A stretch of DNA of 34,825 nt from Clostridia bacterium (GCA_024684465.1 JAIKWW010000114.1:1-34825), one strand, 5' to 3'. Positions 1 through 11,238 are shown, counted from the first letter of the stretch. Numbers and translations are program-made. Notes: generated by a model not told the origin, from the letters alone.

Positions 1-1
1 G

Positions 2-2760
<2,759 letters not shown>

Positions 2761-2792
2761 AACAGACCTTTGCTGTCACCGGAAAGATTCGG

Positions 2793-2822
2793 TTGACTCG
2801 GCAACCTCTTCCGTAATATAAT
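2793..2822 (+). promoter_or_regulatory. Sigma-A-type promoter of the SRP RNA gene
   Basis: TTGACT (2793-2798) and TATAAT (2817-2822) are separated by 18 bases, with initiation predicted near 2830, exactly where the SRP RNA begins. The sequence TTGACTCGGCA around the -35 box recurs in the first tRNA-operon promoter at 17289. Confidence 0.8.
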
Positions 2823-2830
2823 GATTAGGC

Positions 2831-2989
2831 AGTTGTCCTCTGACGGCTTCATCTGTTTGTCCAGGGTCCTGCGCAATAAGAACCTGTGAACCTCGTCAGG
2901 TCCGGAAGGAAGCAGCGATAAGCGGGACCTCTTATGTGCCGCAGATCAGTCTTGGCGTTCAGGTGGGGCCCTCAGAGGACAACTTTTTT
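2831..2989 (+). ncRNA. ffs: Signal recognition particle RNA (4.5S/scRNA) with built-in terminator
   Basis: The universally conserved SRP domain motif (GTCAGGTCCGGAAGGAAGCA) lies at 2895-2914; it binds Ffh for co-translational targeting of membrane and secreted proteins. The ends pair perfectly over 12 base pairs (2832-2843 with 2972-2983). Inner helices also form, for example CTGCG and ATAAG near 2869-2880 with CTTAT and CGCAG at 2931-2945. Six T residues follow at 2984-2989. The position just ahead of dnaX matches Bacillus scr-dnaX. The molecule, about 152 nt, looks like a rod lacking a separate Alu domain, longer than the usual small type and far shorter than the roughly 270-nt Bacillus type. 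Confidence 0.93.
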
Positions 2990-3033
2990 AACCATCGATA
3001 TTATTACGATACCGGGAATGGGGCGATGGAATT

Positions 3034-4725
3034 ATGTACACGGCGATTTATCGTGATTTCAGGCCGGATGACTTCAGTCAGATAATAGGTCAGGATCACA
3101 TTGTAAAGATATTGAAAAACCAGTTGGCTAACGGTCAGACGGGTCATGCATATCTCTTTTGCGGAACCCGGGGTACCGGGAAGACCACCACTGCCAGGAT
3201 CCTGGCAAAGGCTCTGAACTGCACCGGAGAAGGGGAAAGACCTTGTTGCAGGTGTCAGAACTGCACAGATATAAAGAATGGTAATTTTGTGGATGTGGTG
3301 GAGATCGATGCCGCTTCAAATACAGGCGTAGACAGCATCAGGGATCTGAAAGACCGGGTCAGCTATGCCCCATTTGTAGGCAGATACAAAGTTTATATAA
3401 TCGACGAAGTGCACATGCTTTCAAAACAGGCATTCAATGCACTGCTGAAGACTCTGGAAGAACCTCCGGAGCATGTGGTTTTCATACTTGCAACTACAGA
3501 AGTTCAGCAGATTCCGGCGACCATTCTCTCGAGATGTATCCGGCTCGATTTCCGCAGAGTTTCAGAGGCGGATATCATCGGAAATATGAAGAATATCTGT
3601 CAGGCAAGAGGAATCAATGCCGATGATGACGCACTGGCGCTCATTGCGACTAATGCGGACGGATCTGTCAGGGACAGTCTTACGATACTGGAGCAGTGCG
3701 TGGCGGGTGGAAATGTGCTCACCAGAGACGACGCTGCCGAGATACTGGGAGCTGTGGGAATCGAAATGCTCACAGAACTCACTGAACGGATCATGTGCGG
3801 AGACGTTGCAGGCGTGCTCATGGATTTAAATCAGGCCATTGAGGCGGGGAGAGATGTCAGGCAGATCATGAGAGACTGGCTGAGTCATTTCAGAAATCTG
3901 CTGATTTCCAAATACGTTGAAGATCCCGCAAGGCTTTTGAATATGTCCACCGGCAACGCTCAGCGGCTCATAGATCAGAGCCGCAGGGTATCAACAGGTC
4001 TGATCGACAGATCTATTAGGGAACTCAGTGCCACCATATCTGATGCCCGCTGGTCGACCCAGCCCAGAGTGCTGCTGGAGATGTGTGCAGTGAGGATGTC
4101 CTCCGGCTCCATGACCGGCACGGCAGGTCAGACTGAGGAAGTTCAGTTTGTCAGCGGGGCCGCTCCGGTACGAAAGCCTCAGAATGCGCAGATACCTGAC
4201 GGGAGAGATCAGATACGCCAGCCATCCGGCGGTTATATGCAGGAGAATCGTTTTCAGCAGCTGCCTCCGGATAACCGGCCTTTACAGCAGGACATGGGAA
4301 ACATGTCCGGACGTCCTCCCGTGGACAGACGTCCGCAGATGGACACTCCGGAGAATCGGAGACAGGACGTACAGCAGGCAGAGGGAAATGCTGATGAAAG
4401 TGATACCAGCCTTGTCTGGCGCAATGTGGTAAGCCGGGTTATGAGCAAAAAGCCGTCTCTTCTCAGACTTGAAAATCACACAAGTCTGTCAGAAATTGAC
4501 GATGCGGCGTTCTACGTGGCAGTGGATGACAAGATCACTCTTGACCGGATCAACGACAACAGGGAATTGATCGAAGAAGAATTCTTTTCGGTAACCGGTA
4601 AAAGACTGCGGCTTACCGAGGCTCACGGAGCTGCCGGTGCGGGAAAGACCGCAGCAAGGAGCACCGCGGACAGGACGGCTGACCGGATCCATGATGTGTT
4701 GGGAATCGATGTTGAAATCAAGTGA
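3034..4725 (+). CDS. dnaX: DNA polymerase III subunit gamma/tau (clamp loader ATPase)
   Basis: DnaX is the AAA+ motor that loads the beta clamp at the replication fork. The 563 residues open with the characteristic YRDFRPDDFSQIIGQDHI. Walker A is GTRGTGKTTT, about residues 44-53. A cysteine cluster that binds zinc (CTGEGERPCCRCQNC) follows near residue 63. Walker B is YIIDEVHMLS and sensor 1 is ILATTE. The C-terminal third is a Gln/Pro-rich linker and a tau-like domain that ends near GIDVEIK. No seven-A slippery heptamer is seen, so a programmed gamma frameshift is not supported. The gene follows the SRP RNA and precedes ybaB and recR, the classic order. Confidence 0.97.
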   Translation: MYTAIYRDFRPDDFSQIIGQDHIVKILKNQLANGQTGHAYLFCGTRGTGKTTTARILAKALNCTGEGERPCCRCQNCTDIKNGNFVDVVEIDAASNTGVDSIRDLKDRVSYAPFVGRYKVYIIDEVHMLSKQAFNALLKTLEEPPEHVVFILATTEVQQIPATILSRCIRLDFRRVSEADIIGNMKNICQARGINADDDALALIATNADGSVRDSLTILEQCVAGGNVLTRDDAAEILGAVGIEMLTELTERIMCGDVAGVLMDLNQAIEAGRDVRQIMRDWLSHFRNLLISKYVEDPARLLNMSTGNAQRLIDQSRRVSTGLIDRSIRELSATISDARWSTQPRVLLEMCAVRMSSGSMTGTAGQTEEVQFVSGAAPVRKPQNAQIPDGRDQIRQPSGGYMQENRFQQLPPDNRPLQQDMGNMSGRPPVDRRPQMDTPENRRQDVQQAEGNADESDTSLVWRNVVSRVMSKKPSLLRLENHTSLSEIDDAAFYVAVDDKITLDRINDNRELIEEEFFSVTGKRLRLTEAHGAAGAGKTAARSTADRTADRIHDVLGIDVEIK

Positions 4726-4818
4726 GACGGTGGCAAGGGTCAGTAATCGGAACAGACGGCAAAGTCTGATCACAATATTCAGAAAATAACAGTTAATCAG
4801 ATAGAAGGAGAAGGAAAA

Positions 4819-5178
4819 ATGGGAAAGGGAATGAAAGCAGGCAGAAAACCGGGAGCAGGCGGCGGCAAAGGAAATATGCAGGCGCAGCTCAGACAGGTAC
4901 AGGCTATGCAGCAGATGATGGAAAAGACTCAGGAGGAAATCGAAGCCAGAGAGTTTGAAACATCTGCAGGCGGCGGAGCTGTTTCGGTGAAGATCAGCGG
5001 CAAAAAGGAAATTCTTTCCATCAACCTCAAGCCGGAAGTTGTGGATCCGGATGATATTGAGATGCTTCAGGATCTCATCATGGCTGCAGTAAATGAAGGC
5101 CTTCGTCAGGTAGACGAGGTGAGCAAGGAAGAAATGGGAAAAGTTACCGGGGGAATAAACATTCCCGGACTTTTCTAG
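4819..5178 (+). CDS. YbaB/EbfC family nucleoid-associated DNA-binding protein
   Basis: This is a 119-residue protein of the YbaB/EbfC family, small dimeric DNA-binding proteins nearly always encoded between dnaX and recR. A Gly/Lys-rich N-terminus precedes a helix (MQAQLRQVQAMQQMMEKTQEEIEAREFE). The family core follows: TSAGGGAVSVKISGKKEILSI, then the NLKPEVVDPDDIEMLQDLI region and the C-terminal helix MAAVNEGL. A strong ribosome binding site (AGAAGGAGAAGG) lies just upstream. The exact biological role is not settled for the family; a link to recombination or nucleoid organisation is inferred from gene order. Confidence 0.93.
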   Translation: MGKGMKAGRKPGAGGGKGNMQAQLRQVQAMQQMMEKTQEEIEAREFETSAGGGAVSVKISGKKEILSINLKPEVVDPDDIEMLQDLIMAAVNEGLRQVDEVSKEEMGKVTGGINIPGLF

Positions 5179-5187
5179 GCTGAACTC

Positions 5188-5787
5188 ATGAGTCAGTATG
5201 CGAAGCCTCTGGCGAATCTTATCAGAGAGCTTTCCAAGCTTCCGGGTATTGGAGGAAAGACAGCACAGCGGCTGGCTTTTCATATAATGTCCATGTCTGA
5301 AAAGGATGCCGGTGCTCTTTCTGAAGCGATCGTCAAGGCCAAGAAGGAACTGCATTACTGCAGTATATGCGGAAATCTCACTGACAGGGATCCGTGCAGT
5401 ATATGTGAAGATCAGAAGCGTGACAGATCCAGAATCTGTGTGGTTGAACAGGTCAGGGACCTGGTTGCCATGGAGCGGATGAAAGAATACAAGGGCATGT
5501 ATCATGTTCTGAACGGAGCTATCTCGCCAATGGACGGAATAGGTCCTGAGGATATCAATCTTAAACAGCTGATTCTCAGGCTTCAGGATCCCGAAGTGGA
5601 AGAGGTTATTCTTGCTACGAATTCAACCATAGAGGGCGAAGCCACGGCGATGTATATAGCACGGCTGATCAAGCCCGCGGGGATCAGAGTATCCAGAATT
5701 GCCCACGGCATTCCGGTTGGAGGAGATCTGGAATACGCTGATGAAGTCACATTGTCCAAGGCGATGGAAGGCAGAGTTGAACTTTAA
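5188..5787 (+). CDS. recR: Recombination mediator RecR
   Basis: RecR works with RecO and RecF to load RecA on SSB-coated gaps. The 199-residue length is standard. The N-terminal helix-hairpin-helix is seen in [16 protein letters not shown]. The zinc finger is [16 protein letters not shown], about residues 57-72. The Toprim domain starts at [15 protein letters not shown], and a Walker-B-like C-terminal region ([23 protein letters not shown]) closes the protein. It begins 9 bases after the ybaB stop. The ribosome binding site is weak, suggesting translational coupling to ybaB. Confidence 0.97.
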   Translation: MSQYAKPLANLIRELSKLPGIGGKTAQRLAFHIMSMSEKDAGALSEAIVKAKKELHYCSICGNLTDRDPCSICEDQKRDRSRICVVEQVRDLVAMERMKEYKGMYHVLNGAISPMDGIGPEDINLKQLILRLQDPEVEEVILATNSTIEGEATAMYIARLIKPAGIRVSRIAHGIPVGGDLEYADEVTLSKAMEGRVEL

Positions 5788-5801
5788 AAGAGAAATACAT
5801 T

Positions 5802-6053
5802 ATGAAGACATACGATTATAAACCAGTGGGAGTATGTCCGGTGAATATCCACTTTGAACTGGATGAAGAGGACAGACTTCACAATATTGTGTATACCGGC
5901 GGATGCAATGGCAATCTTAAGGCGGTGGCCGTCCTTGCGGAGGGTATGACTGCCGCGGATTACATTGATAAACTTGAGGGGAACACCTGCGGCTTCAAGC
6001 AGACTTCCTGTACGGACCAGCTGGTTCAGGCACTGAGAGAACTCGGATACTAA
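5802..6053 (+). CDS. TSCPD domain protein (TIGR03905 family)
   Basis: An 83-residue protein with four spaced cysteines (C12, C35, C63, C70) and the family ending SCTDQLVQAL. This is a TSCPD-type domain, also found at the C-terminus of some class II ribonucleotide reductases, where it is presumed to bind metal. The stand-alone family is common in Clostridia and has no established function. It lies 14 bases after recR and is the last gene before the terminator at 6059, so it is probably part of the dnaX-recR transcript. A metal-binding role is inferred from the cysteines. Confidence 0.85.
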   Translation: MKTYDYKPVGVCPVNIHFELDEEDRLHNIVYTGGCNGNLKAVAVLAEGMTAADYIDKLEGNTCGFKQTSCTDQLVQALRELGY

Positions 6054-6058
6054 TTCAC

Positions 6059-6097
6059 AGACGGTCTTGAGCGTTTTACGCCCGGCCGTCTTTTTTT
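6059..6097 (+). terminator. Rho-independent terminator of the dnaX-ybaB-recR-TSCPD operon
   Basis: AGACGGTC (6059-6066) pairs with GGCCGTCT (6084-6091), with an inner GCGT/ACGC hairpin (6071-6081). A run of seven T residues ends at 6097. Confidence 0.85.
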
Positions 6098-6110
6098 AGC
6101 GGAGAACACC

Positions 6111-9100
6111 ATGATCAGGATTTTTTACGGACCCGCCCGGATTGACAGGGACAGATTTATATTTGACAGCATAAGAAATGCCATGCCACAGGATACTGTA
6201 CTGCTGGTGCCGGACCAGTTTACGCTCCAGGCTGAGCGGAACGCATTCCGGTACATGAACACGGATTCACTCTTCGAGCTGTCCATCATGAGCAGGACAA
6301 ATCTGGTTCACAGGATACTTGAAGAATGCGGAGGCGCGCCGGGAATACCGGTTAACTCATACGGCTGTTTCATGCTGATGTCCAGACTGGTGGCCAGAGC
6401 TGCTGAACAGGAGATCGCAATGGCCGGAGAAGAAAAACGGTCTGTAAAGGGCATGGGCCCGGGAATGTTCGGCTCTGCTGCCGGAAGGCGCTCCTTTGTG
6501 AGGCTCATGTGTGAACAGATTTCTGAATTCAAACAATCAGGAATGAACCCGGAAAAGCTGGAAAATGCCATTGACGCGCTGGGCAGTGATGATCATACGG
6601 TGCTCAGGGAGAAACTGGACGAAATCTGCGGAATTTATGAGAGCTTTATCCGGGTGATGGATGGAAAATTCAACGACAGCGACGACTTGATGAAAGTTGT
6701 GATATCACAGCTCTCCCGCTCGTCTCAAGTGAGGGGGAAGGTGTTCTGGCTGGACAATGTATCATATCCTTCGGCAGTTACAGTAGAATTTATAACAGAG
6801 CTTTCGAGAGCCGCGGAAACAGTGAATCTTGTAATTGCGGATGACGGTTCAGGCGATCCGGCTTATGATGCCTCTGTCCGTCTGAGGAGAATGCTGAGGC
6901 AGGCCGCGCTGGATAATGCGATTCTCTGTGAGGAAATGGAAATACCGGGGAAATATATCCCGGAAAGGGAACCTGAAATCCACGTGATGGCTGCAGGCGA
7001 CATGTATCAGGAAGCTGAGAGCATTGCCATAAGGATTTCGGAACTGGTGCGGGAGGATGGTCTCAGGTACAGCGATATATATCTGATATGCAATGACACA
7101 GAACATAGAGGTGCGATCATAAAGAGGATTTTCGGAACCTACGGGATACCTCTGTTTGTGGATCTGACCAGGGGGATTTCCCAGGATCCTGCCATCGTCT
7201 TTCTCAACAGCATGACAGATGTGGTGAGCGGAAGACGCAGAACACAGGATGTGTTCACCATGCTGAAGACGGGCTATGGTCCGGTGGACGCGGAGGAGTG
7301 CGAACTTCTTGAGAATTACTGTATGAAATACAACATACGGGGCGGCAGATGGAAGAGCGATTTTCAGTATGGCCTGAGGGATGAGGGTCAGGAGGCTCTG
7401 GCGAGGATAAACGATATCAGAAGGCGGACGGACGAATTTATCACCGGCGCTGAGCAGCTGTTCCGTGGTACGGCTACCGTGAGAGAAAAAACGGAATCAT
7501 TGTGGCGTTTTCTGTCGGAGACTGCCCACATTCCCGAAAAACTTGAAGAGGCCGCAGGCGATCTGGAAAGCCGCAACATGGTGGAATATTCAGAGCGTAC
7601 GATTCAAATCTGGAAGAGTATCGTGGACATACTGGATCAGATCGTGGAAGTTCTCGGCGATGAGGTGATGACGGACGAGGACTTCGGAATGATCCTCAGG
7701 GAAGGTTTTGATTCGGTGCAGATAGGGATACTTCCTACGAACAATGATCAGGTTATAATGGGCTCCATGCCGCGTTCCAGAACCGGCAGGGTTAAAGTTG
7801 TATTTGCGGCAGGAGCCAATGAAGGTGAGCTTCCTTCCCGCAGCAGGGATGATGGCATTCTGTCGGATGAAGAAAAGCGCCTTCTGGCTTCAAGGACCGG
7901 TGAACAGTTCGGAATAGATTCCCGGCTCAGGGATTCTGAACAGAATCTGGCGATCATGAAAAATCTGTGGATGGCAGATAATGCGGTCTACGTGTCCTAC
8001 ACATCGGTGGATTCAGAGGGCAGTCCCATGAGACCTTCTGAGCTGGTTACAGATATTCTCAGAAAGCATCCTGAAATCGAAATTGAGAATGATTATCTGA
8101 GAGAAGGAGATCCTGACAGGCTGGCACAGACGGTGGAATCCGCTTCTGTTCACATAACTCCCGTGCTTCGAAGTCTCATGGAAGGAAATGACCCGGATCC
8201 TCAGTGGATCGCTGTGGCTCTGGCTCTGGACGGGAAAAGATCCTTTGATAACGTGATAAAAGGTCTTTCATTTTCAGTTGGAAATGAGAAGATGAACAGC
8301 GCAAGGGTGGTTGATCTTTTCGGAAGATCTTCCGGGAAGAAGGATCAGGAAAAAGAAGCCGTGAAAACGTTGGAAATCCGTCAGGAACAGCTCTCTATGG
8401 ATCTGGAGGGCATCAGCGGGAATGACAGCAACCGGGACAGGGAACTGACGCTGAGCACTTCGGCCATTGAGAAATACTGCAGATGCCCTTTTTCATTCTT
8501 CATTTCCAGAGGCCTGCGTCCTGATGAAAAGAGAACATTCGGCGTTGATCCCAGATCAGTGGGAGACATTTACCACGACTGTCTGTGCAATGTGGCCAGA
8601 CGGCTCACGGTGGATGGCACGGCGATCACAGCTGAGAATTCGCCATGGATGACAGTGACGGAGAAAGAATGCTCGGCTATGGTGGACGAATGCATAGATG
8701 AATTTATCTCGCAGTATCGTGAGGGCGTGTTTGATTTTTCCCAGAGGGAGAAATACATTACTTCCAGAATAGGGAAGGCATGCAGGGATATGGCCTGGCT
8801 GATGGTGACTCAGGTTCGCTGCGGAAACGTCAGAGCAATCTACTTTGAAAGGGAGTTTTCGGAAAGAAGCGGCGCGCTGTTTCCGGCGGTCCGGATAGAT
8901 CTGGGAAGTGAAGGTACTGTACTCATCGAGGGCAAGATCGACAGAGTTGACCTGATCGATGCCGGAGACGAACAGAACAGGCAGCTGGTAAAGATCATCG
9001 ATTATAAATCCGGAAAAGAGAAGTTCGACATAGACGAAGTGCGTGCCGGATGGAGACTTCAGCTGATGATCTACCTGAAAGGTGCCATGGGGGGAATCGA

Positions 9101-9518
9101 AGGATCAGAGCCGGCGGGCGTATTTTACTTCAGAGTCGGTGAGAACAGCGTGGACGTTACTTCTGTTGATGAGGAGGACGTGGACGGAACTGTCATGGAG
9201 GATCTGCTGAACAAGGGCCGCATGGACGGCATATTTGTGGAGGATGAAACTGTTATTAATGGAATTGACGGCAGCTTCCAAAACAAATCCTATGTGGTGG
9301 ACCTCAGAACCGGTAAGGATGGCCTCAAATCCAGGAGGATGCTCACAGTGGAAGAATTTGATGAGCTCATCCGGCAGACGGATGGAAATCTCGAGAGGGC
9401 AGGCAGGAGTGTCATGTCCGGTGAGGTGCCGGTAAAACCTATGAAAGGCAGCAGATCCGATGCCTGCACTTACTGCAGTTACCGGAGCATTTGCAATGTG
9501 GAGATAGAACAGGGATGA
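6111..9518 (+). CDS. addB: ATP-dependent helicase/nuclease subunit B (AddB)
   Basis: AddB partners AddA in RecBCD-like end resection and Chi recognition. At 1135 residues it is near the family norm (about 1150). The C-terminal RecB-type nuclease is visible: IEGKIDRVDLID and the catalytic IDYKSG (D964, K966). The iron-sulfur staple is complete: C790 with C1119, C1122 and C1128 in the C-x2-C-x5-C pattern. The LVPDQFTLQAERNAF motif near residue 33 is typical of AddB. The N-terminal phosphate-binding loop, usually GxxGxGKS/T, reads YGPARIDRDRF, so the Gly-Lys-Ser/Thr is absent. No addA lies downstream; the next gene starts within the addB stop. Helicase-like fold and nuclease are expected; ATP hydrolysis by this subunit is doubtful. 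Confidence 0.92.
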   Translation: MIRIFYGPARIDRDRFIFDSIRNAMPQDTVLLVPDQFTLQAERNAFRYMNTDSLFELSIMSRTNLVHRILEECGGAPGIPVNSYGCFMLMSRLVARAAEQEIAMAGEEKRSVKGMGPGMFGSAAGRRSFVRLMCEQISEFKQSGMNPEKLENAIDALGSDDHTVLREKLDEICGIYESFIRVMDGKFNDSDDLMKVVISQLSRSSQVRGKVFWLDNVSYPSAVTVEFITELSRAAETVNLVIADDGSGDPAYDASVRLRRMLRQAALDNAILCEEMEIPGKYIPEREPEIHVMAAGDMYQEAESIAIRISELVREDGLRYSDIYLICNDTEHRGAIIKRIFGTYGIPLFVDLTRGISQDPAIVFLNSMTDVVSGRRRTQDVFTMLKTGYGPVDAEECELLENYCMKYNIRGGRWKSDFQYGLRDEGQEALARINDIRRRTDEFITGAEQLFRGTATVREKTESLWRFLSETAHIPEKLEEAAGDLESRNMVEYSERTIQIWKSIVDILDQIVEVLGDEVMTDEDFGMILREGFDSVQIGILPTNNDQVIMGSMPRSRTGRVKVVFAAGANEGELPSRSRDDGILSDEEKRLLASRTGEQFGIDSRLRDSEQNLAIMKNLWMADNAVYVSYTSVDSEGSPMRPSELVTDILRKHPEIEIENDYLREGDPDRLAQTVESASVHITPVLRSLMEGNDPDPQWIAVALALDGKRSFDNVIKGLSFSVGNEKMNSARVVDLFGRSSGKKDQEKEAVKTLEIRQEQLSMDLEGISGNDSNRDRELTLSTSAIEKYCRCPFSFFISRGLRPDEKRTFGVDPRSVGDIYHDCLCNVARRLTVDGTAITAENSPWMTVTEKECSAMVDECIDEFISQYREGVFDFSQREKYITSRIGKACRDMAWLMVTQVRCGNVRAIYFEREFSERSGALFPAVRIDLGSEGTVLIEGKIDRVDLIDAGDEQNRQLVKIIDYKSGKEKFDIDEVRAGWRLQLMIYLKGAMGGIEGSEPAGVFYFRVGENSVDVTSVDEEDVDGTVMEDLLNKGRMDGIFVEDETVINGIDGSFQNKSYVVDLRTGKDGLKSRRMLTVEEFDELIRQTDGNLERAGRSVMSGEVPVKPMKGSRSDACTYCSYRSICNVEIEQG

Positions 9519-9949
9519 AGGGCATTCTGAGAAAAGCAGATATCGTACTTGCATTTTTTCTCGTACTGATGTGCGGGGCGGCCTGCGTTTTTGCATATGG
9601 GGCCGGTGAATCCGGGAATACCGCGGTGATCCGCATAGACGGAAAGATATATGGAACTTACGATCTGAGTGAAGAAAGGGAAATCGACATTCACAGTGTC
9701 TTCGGCCACAACAGGCTCGTTATAGAGAACGGGAAAATAAGGATGGTGGAGGCGGATTGTCCCGATGGATACTGCAAGGATCAGTATGCGTCCCTGGGCG
9801 GGATAGACAGTTCTGAGCAGATGATCGTCTGCCTTCCCCACAGGCTCGTGGTCACCGTAAGTAATGAGGAAAACCGGGATGAAAAAGATGTGCCGGATGC
9901 GGTGAGTGGTCAGGTATACACCAGTGACGGGGGTGACGGAGATGACTGA
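9515..9949 (+). CDS. NusG domain II-containing membrane-anchored protein
   Basis: The ATG at 9515 overlaps the addB stop, giving 144 residues; an upstream TTG at 9491 lies inside addB and is less likely. A hydrophobic segment (residues about 9-28, IVLAFFLVLMCGAACVFAYG) anchors or exports the protein. The extracytoplasmic part carries the family's cysteine motif DCPDGYC (C82, C87) and VCLPHRLVV (C106), marking the stand-alone NusG_II family rather than the transcription factor NusG. In Clostridia such genes commonly sit beside Gx-transporter genes, as here, and sometimes near flavin-transfer or redox genes. Its biochemical role is unknown to me; a redox-linked function at the membrane is only inferred from that association. 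Confidence 0.88.
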   Translation: MKGILRKADIVLAFFLVLMCGAACVFAYGAGESGNTAVIRIDGKIYGTYDLSEEREIDIHSVFGHNRLVIENGKIRMVEADCPDGYCKDQYASLGGIDSSEQMIVCLPHRLVVTVSNEENRDEKDVPDAVSGQVYTSDGGDGDD

Positions 9950-10478
9950 CGGAATAAGGAGTGGACAGGCGTACAGGACAACGCTGAGCGCTATGATGAC
10001 ATCTCTGGCATTGATATTTTCGTATGTGGAAATGCTCATGCCTCTGAATCTGGGCATCCCCGGGATCAAGCTGGGACTGGCCAATCTGGTGGTTCTGATG
10101 GCGATTTACAGACTGGGGGGAGGATACGGATTTGCCATTGATCTGGCGCGTATATTCCTGTCGGCACTTCTCTTCGGAAATGTGTCCGCGATGTTGTACA
10201 GCCTGGCAGGAGGAATCTTGAGCTTTGCGGTGATGTACCTGCTGTACAGGACGAAGCTCTTCAGCCCCATCGGAGTCAGCCTGGCGGGGGGAGTTACACA
10301 CAATATAGGGCAGCTCACCGTTGCGGCGCTTGTAACCGAGACGGGAAAGATATTCATATATCTGCCTGTGCTGATGACGGCCGGTTTTGTCACGGGAGCG
10401 ATCCTGGGAGTTCTGGCGGCTCTGATCATGAAGAGGATGAAATGGATCACGGCGGGATCCGGTGACGGAACGCGATAG
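9942..10478 (+). CDS. Gx transporter family membrane protein (heptaprenyl diphosphate synthase component I-like)
   Basis: The ATG at 9942 overlaps the stop of the NusG-II gene and gives 178 residues. About five hydrophobic spans are visible, rich in Gly (MTSLALIFSYVEMLMPLNLGIPG; GLANLVVLMAIYRLGG; LARIFLSALLFGNVSAMLYSLAGG; SPIGVSLAGGVTHNIGQL; YLPVLMTAGFVTGAILGVLAALI). This is the Gx-transporter family, often labelled heptaprenyl diphosphate synthase component I. The fold resembles S components of ECF-type vitamin transporters, so a small-molecule uptake role is plausible, but the substrate is not known. No polyprenyl synthetase gene lies nearby, which weakens the isoprenoid label. Confidence 0.87.
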   Translation: MTDGIRSGQAYRTTLSAMMTSLALIFSYVEMLMPLNLGIPGIKLGLANLVVLMAIYRLGGGYGFAIDLARIFLSALLFGNVSAMLYSLAGGILSFAVMYLLYRTKLFSPIGVSLAGGVTHNIGQLTVAALVTETGKIFIYLPVLMTAGFVTGAILGVLAALIMKRMKWITAGSGDGTR

Positions 10479-10500
10479 CCTGGCTTCACTTTTGAAGATA

Positions 10501-10535
10501 TGCAGGCTTGAAACCTGCACGTTACATGATATAAT
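10501..10535 (+). promoter_or_regulatory. Promoter of the SEC-C gene with a palindrome spanning the -35 box
   Basis: TTGAAA (10508-10513) and TATAAT (10530-10535) are 16 bases apart. The inverted repeat TGCAGG-N7-CCTGCA (10501-10519) brackets the -35 box exactly and has no following T run, so it looks more like an operator than a terminator. Confidence 0.65.
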
Positions 10536-10627
10536 TAATGACATCTGTTGAATTAGTTTAACAACATTCTGCATCGGGAGAGGCCGATCGTCCCGGAATT
10601 GCAGCAGTAAATAAAAGGAGATTTATT

Positions 10628-11128
10628 ATGTCACTTTATCAGGAATGGGTTGATTATTACGAAGGTCAGACAGAACAGACTTTTCAGAAGTTCTGGGAGG
10701 ATTACTCCGATGCTGAGAAGAAGATCTACGGTGATCTTCTGAAGAATCATCAGGCTAAACTCAGCGGCACGATTGCTGCATTAGCAGAAAAATATGATGT
10801 GACGAACGTTCTCATGATGGGATTTATCGACGGTATCAATACCAGTATCACACCTGAGCTGGATGTTGAGAATATGGACGAAAACACATCCTTTGAAGCT
10901 GAGATCGACTGGGAAAAACTCTATTTCAACATGCAGGATGCCGGTGCGGAGCACCTTTACAATCTTCCTGAATGGACGCAGGTTCTGGACGAGGAGAAGC
11001 GTCATGAAATCGAAAAGGCTTACAAGAAGTCCAAGACTGTGGTAAAGCCTCCTAAGATAGGAAGAAATGATCCATGCCCTTGCGGCAGCGGCAAAAAATA
11101 TAAGAACTGCTGCGGACGCAACGCATAG
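10628..11128 (+). CDS. SEC-C metal-binding domain protein
   Basis: A 166-residue protein with an acidic, aromatic-rich helical N-terminal region (residues 1-140) of unknown function. The C-terminal SEC-C motif is [18 protein letters not shown], about residues 146-163. This C-x-C-x8-CC zinc knuckle is the one found at the C-terminus of SecA, where it binds SecB or ribosomes. Many stand-alone SEC-C proteins are uncharacterised. The gene is monocistronic: it has its own promoter and a strong AAAAGGAGATTT ribosome binding site. The next genes have separate promoters. Metal binding is well supported; the process it serves is unknown. Confidence 0.85.
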   Translation: MSLYQEWVDYYEGQTEQTFQKFWEDYSDAEKKIYGDLLKNHQAKLSGTIAALAEKYDVTNVLMMGFIDGINTSITPELDVENMDENTSFEAEIDWEKLYFNMQDAGAEHLYNLPEWTQVLDEEKRHEIEKAYKKSKTVVKPPKIGRNDPCPCGSGKKYKNCCGRNA

Positions 11129-11181
11129 GTTCGGGATCCGGCGGTGATACTGCCTCATCCTGATTCCGGCAGATCTGAAAT

Positions 11182-11197
11182 TGGCACAAATTTTGCT
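11182..11197 (+). promoter_or_regulatory. Sigma-54 (-24/-12) promoter upstream of trmL-rpoN
   Basis: TGGCAC (11182-11187), five bases, then TTGCT (11193-11197) reproduces the sigma-54 consensus TGGCAC-N5-TTGCW. The invariant GG (11183-11184) and GC (11195-11196) are exactly 10 bases apart. Initiation is predicted near 11208. It lies in the intergenic space and points toward trmL and rpoN. Use of this promoter needs an enhancer-binding activator, which is not in the window. Confidence 0.75.
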
Positions 11198-11225
11198 TAG
11201 GTCTGTGTGGATTTAAAGAAATAAA

Positions 11226-11234
11226 TGATATAAT
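11226..11234 (+). promoter_or_regulatory. Extended -10 sigma-A-type promoter upstream of trmL
   Basis: TGA-TATAAT (11226-11234) matches the TGnTATAAT extended -10 element. No good -35 is seen at 16-18 bases. Initiation is predicted near 11241, inside the palindrome that follows, so an activator-independent basal transcript is likely in addition to the sigma-54 transcript. Confidence 0.55.
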
Positions 11235-11238
11235 GACA

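Noticed and set aside
3034..4725. Programmed frameshift in dnaX producing a gamma form
   Set aside because: No A7 or A-AAA-AAG slippery run with a downstream stem is present; the longest A run near the relevant region is five bases.
4489..5505. A 338-codon open frame on the minus strand across dnaX, ybaB and recR
   Set aside because: It is antisense to three clear genes and its Ser/His/Phe/Leu-rich product is typical of antisense frames.
11067..11121. Inverted repeat TTGCGGCAGC / GCTGC-CGCAA as an activator site for the sigma-54 promoter
   Set aside because: It coincides with the conserved SEC-C cysteine codons, which explain the sequence, and the arms are interrupted by a bulge.
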